Origin: a virus
Direction: 5' to 3' (one strand)
IMG/VR virus record: IMGVR_UViG_3300033146_003239
Span: 1 to 47,471 of that record
Length of the DNA stretch: 47,471 bases
Within the stretch, counting starts at the first letter, position 1, and each line of letters starts with the position of its first letter. Shown here piece by piece: positions 6,368 through 14,903 of this stretch. The notes under the pieces are model-generated. The model was not told where the DNA came from and ran no database searches. It saw nothing but the letters and a program-made list of their open reading frames with translations. The position numbers and the translations under genes are program-made.

Positions 6368-6830
6368 CACTGTCAATATAGCGAATTATCGCATTACCTT
6401 TTTCAGCTGCCGCAATTACTTTAGGATAGAAAGCTTTATAAGCTTGTGTAGAAGATAACACTTCCATTGGAAGTTTACCAGACATACCACTTTGGCCAAG
6501 TAGCAAACAACCATCAGTGTTTTCTTCTGTATTACCGATATGAATAAGTATATATTCAAAGTCAGGAACGTCCATAACTTGCAACATACCTTTATGCATA
6601 TCAGGGAATTTTTCAGAATAACGATTATGGAAACCACCTACTTTTCTAACGTTAAGCGGGTATTCACCTGCTGGGATACGTGTCTCACCAGGAACTTTAT
6701 CCTCGCGAAATTCGTCTTCTAAACCGAAACATTCAAACTTGCCATCGATACTAACAATAGAAAGTGTTGAATCGTTATCAGATTTAACTCGCTCAACTGT
6801 TACGACGAGTTGTTTTGCTTTCTTAGCCAT
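6330..6830 (-). CDS. DUF5675-type protein, endolysin candidate
   Basis: 166 residues. Residues 10-130 match the DUF5675 pattern: GLEDE, IPAGEYPL, then ILIHIGN and a following DGCLLLG with conserved His, Asn and Cys, reminiscent of L,D-transpeptidase-like catalytic sites. Phages often carry this family in lysis cassettes. No lysozyme, amidase or chitinase domain exists elsewhere in the window, so this is the best candidate for the cell-wall enzyme. Strong AGAGGAG upstream of ATG 6830. Confidence 0.7.
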   Translation of the reverse strand: MAKKAKQLVVTVERVKSDNDSTLSIVSIDGKFECFGLEDEFREDKVPGETRIPAGEYPLNVRKVGGFHNRYSEKFPDMHKGMLQVMDVPDFEYILIHIGNTEENTDGCLLLGQSGMSGKLPMEVLSSTQAYKAFYPKVIAAAEKGNAIIRYIDSDGLGTDKEESEG

Positions 6831-6846
6831 AAGTTCTTCTCCTCTA

Positions 6847-8106
6847 TTAGGCTTTGATTAATTTACGCATCCCCATATAAGGATGGTAGTTACTTGCTGC
6901 TGGAACTGTCACAGTGTGTGTATGAGCACCTGCATTAGGCACTGTGACAGTATGCGTATGAGCTCCAGCGTTTGATGTGGTAAATGTATGAGTATGAGCT
7001 CCAGCATTACCTGAATTAGCGTCATGAGCGTGTCCACCATCGCCACCAGCTCCTTGTGTAGACTTAGCACTATCTACAATATTCTGATTATCATACATGA
7101 CTCTATTCACCGGGAGCCCCCCAGAGTTAGCACCATCTCTCGCATGTTGATTACTTATAACATGAGAATGACTAGGAATCTCATTAATAGTTAATGTATG
7201 ACTTGATACTGTAACTGAATGGTTATGCTCACCATCTTCATCAGTTGGCCCTGAATGTGTGTGGCTTCCAGCGGAATCGGTTGTAGCAGCATGAGTATGA
7301 GAACCTGCTGAAGCGGTTGTAGCAGCATGAGTATGTGTAACTGAGCCACCTCTACTTCTTACAGCAAATCCAGCTCCTGAAGCTACAGTACTACGACCAA
7401 GTACGCCTTCCAAATTAACATTGAAAGCATCTGTTATTTCTGGAAATGCAGCAGCAAGTCTCCAGTAGTTATTTTTATCTAGAGAAATAGTTGTGTCACT
7501 TGAACCTAGGTCTACATAACCTTCTGGAGCTGTTGCACCTGGCCAATCAATAACAGCACCTGAAGGTACACCGTCATAAGCAATCCATTTTTCAAATGAG
7601 TTAGGAAAGCGGTTTGCTGGATTAGTTGGGTCTTCATTAGTAATTGTACCAGACTGCTTATAGCACTCATAGTATTTACCATCAGAACCTAACACAACAT
7701 CTCTTGAGTTATAAGCAAGAGTTGGGTCGTAAGGACCAAATTGAATCTTGGCATTTAACTGAGATAAAGTCTGGAAACCGAATTTCCAATTAGTACCTAT
7801 TTCACCTGGTTGAGTTGGGTCATTACCTTGGTTTTCATCAGTTAATGAAATATAGTGAACATCACCAATCATTACTTGAGAATCAACAAAATAAATACTA
7901 TTAGCATCCCATTCAGAAATACCTCTTTCATTAAGGTATTTAAGCATCTGACTCGCTGTTTGTTCGAGCCAGTTAAACCACTCATAAGGTGGTATCTCAG
8001 CATCCCAACCTTGTCCGATTTTTACATCAGATGGCGGTACTACGTTCGATGGAAGAGCATTCTCTGCCCATATCTTCGACACATCTGGTTTTGGCGTTGC
8101 AGGCAT
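6847..8106 (-). CDS. Tail fibre/collar-like protein with HxH repeats
   Basis: 419 residues. The N-terminal domain (about 1-90) resembles particle-attachment parts of tail fibres (IWAENALPSNVVPPSDVKIG). From about 285 on there are many His-x-His units (HTHAATTASAG, AGAHTHTVTVPN), ending in YHPYMGMRKLIKA. In T4 gp37 such HxH motifs bind iron along a trimeric needle, so a metal-stabilised trimeric fibre tip is a good inference. GGAGG lies upstream of the start. It sits between the large baseplate protein and lysis genes. Confidence 0.8.
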   Translation of the reverse strand: MPATPKPDVSKIWAENALPSNVVPPSDVKIGQGWDAEIPPYEWFNWLEQTASQMLKYLNERGISEWDANSIYFVDSQVMIGDVHYISLTDENQGNDPTQPGEIGTNWKFGFQTLSQLNAKIQFGPYDPTLAYNSRDVVLGSDGKYYECYKQSGTITNEDPTNPANRFPNSFEKWIAYDGVPSGAVIDWPGATAPEGYVDLGSSDTTISLDKNNYWRLAAAFPEITDAFNVNLEGVLGRSTVASGAGFAVRSRGGSVTHTHAATTASAGSHTHAATTDSAGSHTHSGPTDEDGEHNHSVTVSSHTLTINEIPSHSHVISNQHARDGANSGGLPVNRVMYDNQNIVDSAKSTQGAGGDGGHAHDANSGNAGAHTHTFTTSNAGAHTHTVTVPNAGAHTHTVTVPAASNYHPYMGMRKLIKA

Positions 8107-8118
8107 GTTAAGTCCTCC

Positions 8119-10764
8119 TTAGTTTTGTTTAAAAGCTAACCAGTTAGTTTTTACGAAATTATCTAAAGCAGTTTCATCGGCAAGACCAACATCAAGTGTT
8201 GTTATTGCTACTGCTTCTAAATCATCTATGTCATCTCCTAGAGTAGCTGGAGTATCAGCCGCAACTATAATTGGAGTAGTCATATCAAAGTTGCTTACAG
8301 AATCAACCTTGAGTTCATTAACCCACAGTTGAGCCCATGAATTTGCTGGGTCTAACTCATTACGAGATAACACAATTGCTATTTCTCTAGAAGTACCATC
8401 GTCTAAGTTGCCTGTATTTGTTAATAGGTTAAATACATTACTATTAACGTTTCCAAGGAACTCTAAATTATTACCTGTCATATTAAGGGTAAAACCATCC
8501 GTACCACCATCATTATAAAATACAGCGGTTCCGGCTTCATCTCCAAAGTTACTTCTTAAGAATATAATAATGCTCTGAGGATTGCCAGGAATAGTCAAGG
8601 GCATTTCATCTCCAGCATAAAATCTAGCTGAAGGTTTATACCCAATTATACCTGCACCTTGTAAAGTAAATGAACGAAGATAAGTATCAGAGTTATCATA
8701 CTCAACTGTAGGGTCATTTAATGCTCTAAATTCATTAGTTGGCTCTGACGTATTTGAAAGGCTAACTAATACTACTTCTTTTAAGTCATCAATAGTTGTT
8801 GAAGTAAGTGTATGAGAAGCAGATGGAGCTTGAGCCGCAGTTCCTCCAATGTAAACATTGATATTGCCATTTTCATCTAGTGTGCATGCTATTTGAGTTC
8901 CAGCAGTATACGGAATTGCTACTGGAACAATTGTGTTATCAGATGAAAAAGTGTTACCCACTACGATAGAAGTTATATTTCCAGAGGTTTCTTCGAAAGT
9001 AAATAATACACCAGCAACTTTAGATATTGGGCCATTTACTTCTGCATTACCAAACAAAATACCGAATTGATTACCATCTCCAGCTCCAACAACATCCATT
9101 GACATATAAAGCGCATAATTGCGTCCAGTAAAGTCTATAACATCTGAACCTATAGTTGAAGCAGCTATAATCTGGCTTAGGCTTCCTGGATTAGCTTTAA
9201 ATGCATTATAACCAACAGGACCTATAAAAGCATTCAAGTCTGTTAGTTCATAACGTTCAGTATATGTAATAACTTGCGTATCAAAGTTTTTAAGTTGTGA
9301 ACTATTAGGAAATTCAACAGCAGGAACTTCTTGTAAGTTAATACGTGAATTAAATAAACTAGTATCATAAGTATCAACGTCACTTATAGCGTAGAATATT
9401 TGAACAACTTCATCCATTCTTGCTGTAAGCTCAGGTGGGGCAGGTAATTCAAGTGATTCAAAAACAACTCCGTTAACTGAATAACCAAACAAAGCATTAC
9501 CTTCGCTATCAACTCCAAAAAATACTTCGGTACCAGCGTTATATTCAAATTGAAAACCACAAGTGTTATTACCTTCTCCGGATATAGGCTCATTGTTTAA
9601 TACTGCCATACCAAATATCTGCGAGCCTGGAGCATTATCTAATCTAAAAAAAGTAACAAAAGTGCCTAGTAAATCTTGTATTGCAATAGTAGAACCAGTA
9701 GGAACTATATCTTCACCATAACCAAGTACATGAGTAAAACCATCTTGTTGCGGAAAGTCATTAGGATTAAGTGTTATATACACTCCTTCAAATTGACCTA
9801 CAGAACCACTAGTAAAATCAAGCGTTGGTTCACTACGTATCATAGCTAAATCATCACCAGGACCTATAGTACTTACTGATGGGCCATAACCATCTAATGT
9901 GACATTCATATTTGCTCTATCAGCATTGTCAGTACTAAAAGGTAAAGGAATAGCTTCTTCTACATCTTCAAATATTGGGTAAGCATTTGAGATAAAAGTA
10001 GGCTGTTTAGCTAGGTCAGGTTGTTGACCATCATTCTGATTTAAAGTTGAATCTTTAAATACACCTATTAAATCACCATTGCTATACAAAGTAGCTAGTT
10101 CAGTTGCAACAGTGTATTGAGATGAATAGATAAGAGGGTTGTTAGGGTCAATAAGAGAATTCCCAACATACTCAACAGTTACGCCGCATGGTTTAGGCAC
10201 GATTCCACTCGATAGCAACAATTGGTCCCCAGCAGTAAGCTGTTTATTGATAAAAGCTCTATACTTAGCTATATCACCATCTGGATTTTCTAAAATGTAA
10301 GTAAAGGTTGTGCCAAATATAAAGTTTATAATTTCAGCAATTTCATCTGGTGTTACTGTAGTGTTATTACTTTTAATCTTTGCACGAATGAAAACTCTAT
10401 ACTCTTCGTCAGTAAGCACGCGGACAGCGGTTGAGCTTTCTAAACGGCTTTTAAGTCTACCGCCTTCGCCAGGTTCGGTTAATGAACCAAACTCTTTAGC
10501 GCCTGGGAAGTCAAAGAACCCAAAATAAGGAATGTTAGCAGCATCAATCAACTCACGTGGTTGACCTACAATCTCTCCTATAATATCAAGCTGAATGCCT
10601 ACTGCAATATCAATTGCTCTTGAGTTAATAACATCAACATAAGCTTGTTCAAGCTCCTGAGATTCTTTAGAGAAAACTTCATAAGTATCTTTGAGGTTAC
10701 TCTCTTTGTATTGTTGGCGTAAACGTGCTACACCAATTTGAAAATAATCTATTGGTTCAAGCAT
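8119..10764 (-). CDS. Large tail protein, DUF2612 N-terminus plus beta-rich extension
   Basis: 881 residues. Residues 1-200 fit DUF2612, the Mu gp48/P2 gpI-like baseplate-to-fibre connector (SRAIDIAVGIQLDIIGEIVG, and a long helix before it). Residues from about 200 are a long beta-rich, Asn/Ser/Gly/Thr-rich region, with segments that look like lectin-type jelly rolls (for example DNFDQPD-like short strands and repeated LDEN/GNINVYIGG turns). Family members are usually near 200 residues, so roughly 680 residues are an added receptor-side part. The ATG overlaps the stop of the baseplate J gene (TAATG). Confidence 0.8.
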   Translation of the reverse strand: MLEPIDYFQIGVARLRQQYKESNLKDTYEVFSKESQELEQAYVDVINSRAIDIAVGIQLDIIGEIVGQPRELIDAANIPYFGFFDFPGAKEFGSLTEPGEGGRLKSRLESSTAVRVLTDEEYRVFIRAKIKSNNTTVTPDEIAEIINFIFGTTFTYILENPDGDIAKYRAFINKQLTAGDQLLLSSGIVPKPCGVTVEYVGNSLIDPNNPLIYSSQYTVATELATLYSNGDLIGVFKDSTLNQNDGQQPDLAKQPTFISNAYPIFEDVEEAIPLPFSTDNADRANMNVTLDGYGPSVSTIGPGDDLAMIRSEPTLDFTSGSVGQFEGVYITLNPNDFPQQDGFTHVLGYGEDIVPTGSTIAIQDLLGTFVTFFRLDNAPGSQIFGMAVLNNEPISGEGNNTCGFQFEYNAGTEVFFGVDSEGNALFGYSVNGVVFESLELPAPPELTARMDEVVQIFYAISDVDTYDTSLFNSRINLQEVPAVEFPNSSQLKNFDTQVITYTERYELTDLNAFIGPVGYNAFKANPGSLSQIIAASTIGSDVIDFTGRNYALYMSMDVVGAGDGNQFGILFGNAEVNGPISKVAGVLFTFEETSGNITSIVVGNTFSSDNTIVPVAIPYTAGTQIACTLDENGNINVYIGGTAAQAPSASHTLTSTTIDDLKEVVLVSLSNTSEPTNEFRALNDPTVEYDNSDTYLRSFTLQGAGIIGYKPSARFYAGDEMPLTIPGNPQSIIIFLRSNFGDEAGTAVFYNDGGTDGFTLNMTGNNLEFLGNVNSNVFNLLTNTGNLDDGTSREIAIVLSRNELDPANSWAQLWVNELKVDSVSNFDMTTPIIVAADTPATLGDDIDDLEAVAITTLDVGLADETALDNFVKTNWLAFKQN

Positions 10765-11942
10765 TATTGACTCACTGTAATGTTAGCTACTAAGAATAAA
10801 GAAACTTCACGTATACGGATTGCTATATTTGAAGTTCCTAGTGGTTGACCTGATTTAGCAATTTCAAGAGAATTAACTGAGTGCCCTGGAACTGTGTTGA
10901 TGGGAGTATAAAGCTCAGATAGAATAACGTCGTCACCGGTTGAGAACCCGCGGTCTTCAAAACCTTCTAACTGGCCATTCGCGTAATCTACGATTGCTTG
11001 TTTAATTAAGTCTTCACCATTACCTGGGAAATCTGCTAAAGCCGTTATTTCAACATTTACTTCAATCTCAATATCAGCAGGTCTAGTAAAACGTATCGGC
11101 TGTGCAAATCCTTGTTTATCCGGAATCTGAACAACAGTACTTCCTAAAGATTGGATGCCAGTAGGTTTCTTACCACGAATAGCAGAGCCGATCTGGCCAT
11201 CATTACCGCCTTTAACAATAACTTCAAATGCATGTGGCGTTAATCCATTACCATCAACTACATCTGTCTCATTTTCTAATACGACAACATCAGTTGTACC
11301 GTCAACATCAGAAACTGCAGAGAATATAGCATCAGTAGTATTTGACGCAGCAACACCAACTGATTTTTCACGTCGTATTCTGAATTCTTCGTCTGTTTCA
11401 AGTTCTGTACCTTCTTGCGCTGCATCTGGATTTGTTACAGTATCCCAGCCAGGAATAGATGTGATAATAGTCGTAATGGTGTTTATACCAGCTGCTATAG
11501 GACCAGTATTTTCTGACTGAGCCGTAACTAATACTGAGCCAGACTGAATAACAGCATCTTGAGTTGTTATAAAAACTTCACCTGTATCAGTAACTTCAAC
11601 CTTAGAACCAATTTCTATTGGAGTGTTATCATCACCTCCAAGCTCTAATATAACAGTTGAACGAGTAGCTTCATTACGGCGTAAACCATTATACTCAGCT
11701 ATGGTATCTAAATAGAAGCCAGTCGCTTGAGAAGGTGAGAACGAACTGAATGATAGTTCAGCTATTTCCCATAAATTAGCAAAATCGCCGGATTGTAATC
11801 CAGCTAAAACTCCAAATGGGGTTGAGTCATCTAAAGTAAAGTTGTCACCATAAGCGACTTGATAATTTTGCTCTTGACTAATAACAATATCATCAAGTCT
11901 TTTTCTAGTGAAACCTACTTCACTTAATCCAAAATCAGACAT
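10764..11942 (-). CDS. Baseplate J-like wedge protein
   Basis: 392 residues. Its features are those of Mu gp47/P2 gpJ-type wedge proteins: a central GFYLDTIAEYNGLRR helix followed by a beta domain (IEIGSKVEVTDTGEVF), and a later GTELETDEEFRIRREK stretch. It forms the baseplate periphery with the gp25-like protein encoded just upstream; its start overlaps that gene. Confidence 0.92.
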   Translation of the reverse strand: MSDFGLSEVGFTRKRLDDIVISQEQNYQVAYGDNFTLDDSTPFGVLAGLQSGDFANLWEIAELSFSSFSPSQATGFYLDTIAEYNGLRRNEATRSTVILELGGDDNTPIEIGSKVEVTDTGEVFITTQDAVIQSGSVLVTAQSENTGPIAAGINTITTIITSIPGWDTVTNPDAAQEGTELETDEEFRIRREKSVGVAASNTTDAIFSAVSDVDGTTDVVVLENETDVVDGNGLTPHAFEVIVKGGNDGQIGSAIRGKKPTGIQSLGSTVVQIPDKQGFAQPIRFTRPADIEIEVNVEITALADFPGNGEDLIKQAIVDYANGQLEGFEDRGFSTGDDVILSELYTPINTVPGHSVNSLEIAKSGQPLGTSNIAIRIREVSLFLVANITVSQ

Positions 11943-12300
11943 CGATTGTTACCCCCTCGTAAGTGCCATAAATTGATTCAAATGAAAATGCTATTAATAA
12001 TTTACGTGGAGCGTCTGTAGTTCCAAATGTAATAGCGAATTCTGTTATATTAGTTACATCATCTGTTTCAAGAATTCTTTGTTTTATCAAAGATTCAATG
12101 TTAGCTATATCAGCTGGTTTTTTAAATATCTCTTGGAAGTAAGGAACTCCAGAGTCTCTATCTAAAAACCATTCGCCCAAGTAAGCTAATAGCCTAGAGC
12201 GAAGTCTTTGTACTAACTCAGCTCCATCTTGAACAATAGCAAAAGTCCCATTCTGTAGGACTAAGTTGTTGTCTTTGTCTAATGCTACATGAGAAGCCAT
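11935..12300 (-). CDS. gp25-like baseplate wedge protein
   Basis: 121 residues. The EWFLDRDSGVPYFQEIF stretch carries the hallmark of gp25/W-type proteins, where the sheath-initiator strand docks; VVQRLRSRLLAYLGE-type helices precede it. Start chosen at ATG 12300 with AGGA eight bases upstream; an in-frame TTG at 12306 is less likely. It anchors the first sheath ring on the baseplate. Confidence 0.88.
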   Translation of the reverse strand: MASHVALDKDNNLVLQNGTFAIVQDGAELVQRLRSRLLAYLGEWFLDRDSGVPYFQEIFKKPADIANIESLIKQRILETDDVTNITEFAITFGTTDAPRKLLIAFSFESIYGTYEGVTIDV

Positions 12301-12302
12301 AG

Positions 12303-13034
12303 TCAAGGTCCTGTATTAATAAATGTTTTAAGTCTAGTAGATAACAGAGTTATGTTTAGGGCATTTGTTAATGGAGCCCCTGGAGGACAATTTGAAGTTG
12401 CTATAGCATCTAAAGCTTGAGTTAACAAATCAAACAGCTCTCCTCCAACAGGTGGTAAATTAACAGCTGAGTTATCAACTGAAGCATATCCACCTTCAGA
12501 TATATTAAACACAGTGCCATCAGGGGTTTCGATAGAAGCGCTGTCTGTTTGTACTGTTATCTTCATCCCATCTGCGTGTTTAATTTCTAAACCATCAGTC
12601 GGCGTAGCAATTCTATTTTTATTAGAACTTGCTCCAGGTAAAAAGAACGCGTCAGTCGCTTCATGAAAACGGCGGTTAGAAGGTGGGCGAATATCTCCGA
12701 ACTTCTTCCAATCATCTAAGGCTCTTTGCGAGAATATCAAAATACCTTCGTCACCTTTTTCAACTTTAAGCGAAATGCTATACCCGCCACTACCTACTGA
12801 GTGAACAGGCACTTTATTTATTTTAGGCAAGTTAACCTGTTGCTCACCATCGTCATTAACTACAATAGTGCTTATAGTAGGCAACACGGAAACGGTTCCA
12901 TCATCGTTAACTCTGTCAACAATACCCGGCATACACGTATACAAATCTTCTAAAGCAGCTTGTACACCAGCAGCAACCATCTGCGGAAAACTATTGGCCT
13001 CTTTACGGGCTGGATTACTAGGGTCATTACTCAT
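12303..13034 (-). CDS. Baseplate spike protein, Gp138-N-like
   Basis: 243 residues. An OB-fold-like N-terminal part (about 30-120, PGIVDRVNDDGTVSVLPTI and GDEGILIFSQRALD) matches the Gp138 N-terminal/gpV-like spike family. A short beta-prism-like stretch follows (GMKITVQTDSASIETPDGTV), then a C-terminal helical part. ATG 13034 overlaps the preceding stop (ATGA) and has GGGAGG upstream. It should form the membrane-piercing tip. Confidence 0.8.
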   Translation of the reverse strand: MSNDPSNPARKEANSFPQMVAAGVQAALEDLYTCMPGIVDRVNDDGTVSVLPTISTIVVNDDGEQQVNLPKINKVPVHSVGSGGYSISLKVEKGDEGILIFSQRALDDWKKFGDIRPPSNRRFHEATDAFFLPGASSNKNRIATPTDGLEIKHADGMKITVQTDSASIETPDGTVFNISEGGYASVDNSAVNLPPVGGELFDLLTQALDAIATSNCPPGAPLTNALNITLLSTRLKTFINTGP

Positions 13035-13888
13035 TGCGGTAAAGGCCTCCCAATAGTTGTTTGACTCCAATCATTAGCTCTTGTATCACCTTTCATTGTA
13101 GTCTTTACTACTTTATAAAAACCTTCGGCATCAGTTCTAGGTGGATTTGAAAAGAACAAGTTGCCGAATTGTAAATTAGTTGCTTCACTTTTTATTTCAA
13201 TAATTTGGCCAGGTACGACCTGTGGTTCAATTAACGATTGAACCTCAACACCTAACTCAGTTATAGTTGGAGAACTAATCATACCTGTTGAAGAACTTAT
13301 AACTATAATTGGTCTATCATTTTCTGCGTCATAACCAAGTAGCTGTATCTTACCATCTTGTATTGACCAATCGGATTTAGTTTCAGCAGCAAGTTTATCC
13401 ATAACTTCACTAAAGTTACCTGACATAGCTATACCATCTTCACGTTTAGCGGTTTCATCTAAACCACCAACAAAACCTTTTACTAACTCAGGCGTCTGTT
13501 CAAGTATGGTATCTAGAATTTGTTCTGTTGTAGCAGCATTTTCTAAGCTGAAACTAACAAAGCCATTTCTATAAGTCTTGTCACCATCACCACAGAATAA
13601 AGTAGTTATGAAATCAACACCTTGCCTAGCGTGAGAAACGTTTCTTATTTCACCGATGAAAACATTTTGAACGTTTCCTTTATACCCGATGTTAAATACA
13701 ATTGCTTCAAACTCATCTTCAATTTGTGCACGTGTATCTTTAGATAAATTATAAATATTAATGCGCGCAAGGTTAGGTACACCAAACAAATCTTTAGTGA
13801 TTTCAAACGAGACTCGTAAGTCTGTAATTTTAAGAGCTTCTTCATTATTGCCAACAATAAGCTCATATTCACGTAAAAACTTACTCAT
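13031..13888 (-). CDS. Baseplate hub protein
   Basis: 285 residues. Pattern of the hub (gp27/gpD-like) proteins: N-terminal tube-like beta domain (LRVSFEITKDLFGVPNLARI, NLSKDTRAQI), middle region, and a late GFYKVVKTTMKGDTRANDWS stretch typical of the family. Gene order (plug, hub, spike, gp25, J) supports this. Start overlaps the preceding stop by four bases. Confidence 0.8.
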   Translation of the reverse strand: MSKFLREYELIVGNNEEALKITDLRVSFEITKDLFGVPNLARINIYNLSKDTRAQIEDEFEAIVFNIGYKGNVQNVFIGEIRNVSHARQGVDFITTLFCGDGDKTYRNGFVSFSLENAATTEQILDTILEQTPELVKGFVGGLDETAKREDGIAMSGNFSEVMDKLAAETKSDWSIQDGKIQLLGYDAENDRPIIVISSSTGMISSPTITELGVEVQSLIEPQVVPGQIIEIKSEATNLQFGNLFFSNPPRTDAEGFYKVVKTTMKGDTRANDWSQTTIGRPLPQ

Positions 13889-14286
13889 AAGAATGCTAGG
13901 TCATCGAAACCATCGCTGAATGCGCCCTCATCTGAGATGTTAGCACCGCCAGTCGCTATAAACTCTTCGACAAACTCTTTTTCCTCTTCAGTAAAATGAA
14001 TCAATATAACATCAGTACCTAAGTTATCTTGATTTGCTTCTGTACCACTTTCTGTTGTATCATACATAATTAATGCCCCTAAACCTAGGTCAACAAAATT
14101 ACGTATTAAATCTGCACCTAAAACCAATGGAAGACCTGCGCAAAGTGTTATGCCATTTTCAATAAGGTCTATGGTCCAATGGTTTGCTCTTACATTAAAC
14201 TTAGTTTGAATAGTAATATCTCTATCTTCAAAAACTACTTCTTCAACTATTGAAGGTTCATTTGTTAAAGGAACTATAGTTGCCAT
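13885..14286 (-). CDS. Baseplate plug-like protein (Pam3 gp18 type)
   Basis: 133 residues. Beta-rich core with NVRANHWTIDLIENGITLCAG followed by LVLGADLIRNF, the pattern of the small baseplate plug domain found between the Dit-like and hub genes in short myoviruses such as cyanophage Pam3. The acidic C-terminus is variable. Identification rests on this pattern and on gene order. Confidence 0.65.
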   Translation of the reverse strand: MATIVPLTNEPSIVEEVVFEDRDITIQTKFNVRANHWTIDLIENGITLCAGLPLVLGADLIRNFVDLGLGALIMYDTTESGTEANQDNLGTDVILIHFTEEEKEFVEEFIATGGANISDEGAFSDGFDDLAFL

Positions 14287-14288
14287 AA

Positions 14289-14903
14289 TTAACCTCCATA
14301 ATTATTTAATAGCTTCTGGGCAATGCTTGTTCTTTGCGCATCTGAAGCTGGGAGTGCAGTTTGCTGTCTACCTTTCTGGCTAGGAGAAGAGCCTTGTAAT
14401 CGGTCATTGCCTTCTAATTGTTCTTCGGGAAACTGCACACGTTCTGATTTAGGAACAAATATCTCGACCAATGTTGCGCTAAAGAACAACGCTTTGGAAG
14501 TTGATTTGTTCTGATTTATTTTTAAATTAGTAAGAATAAGATTCTCATAAAGTTTAAGACCTGTCTGAACCGTTATAAGTTCCCTGGCCACACGAATCTT
14601 TTCTAATTCTTCAAATGCTATTTGAGCACGAGTTGCTCCAGTTCCGGTTGAGTCGCCGATGAAACCAGAAACGCTATCTTTAATCTGGCCTAGCGCAGCA
14701 ATACCAATTGGGGTATTTGTCACAACACCTTTCATTATATATACTAAAGGCTTTATAATCGCATGGTCATTCATCTCAGAGCCAAATTCTACCGGATTAG
14801 AAGTAACCTCAACGGATAAGTCGTAATCTTCTTCTATAACAGCATCGAGGCGTAAATCACCTATGGTTCTTGTTCTTCTTACAAATAAATTGCCTAGAGA
14901 CAT
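14289..14903 (-). CDS. Dit-like baseplate/tail protein
   Basis: 204 residues. N-terminal beta domain with VIEEDYDLSVEVTSNPVEFGSEMNDHAI, the signature of the Dit-like family of myoviruses, followed by a helix-rich middle and a Gln/Ser-rich tail. Located directly after the tape measure gene, as usual. It links tube end and hub. Confidence 0.75.
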   Translation of the reverse strand: MSLGNLFVRRTRTIGDLRLDAVIEEDYDLSVEVTSNPVEFGSEMNDHAIIKPLVYIMKGVVTNTPIGIAALGQIKDSVSGFIGDSTGTGATRAQIAFEELEKIRVARELITVQTGLKLYENLILTNLKINQNKSTSKALFFSATLVEIFVPKSERVQFPEEQLEGNDRLQGSSPSQKGRQQTALPASDAQRTSIAQKLLNNYGG

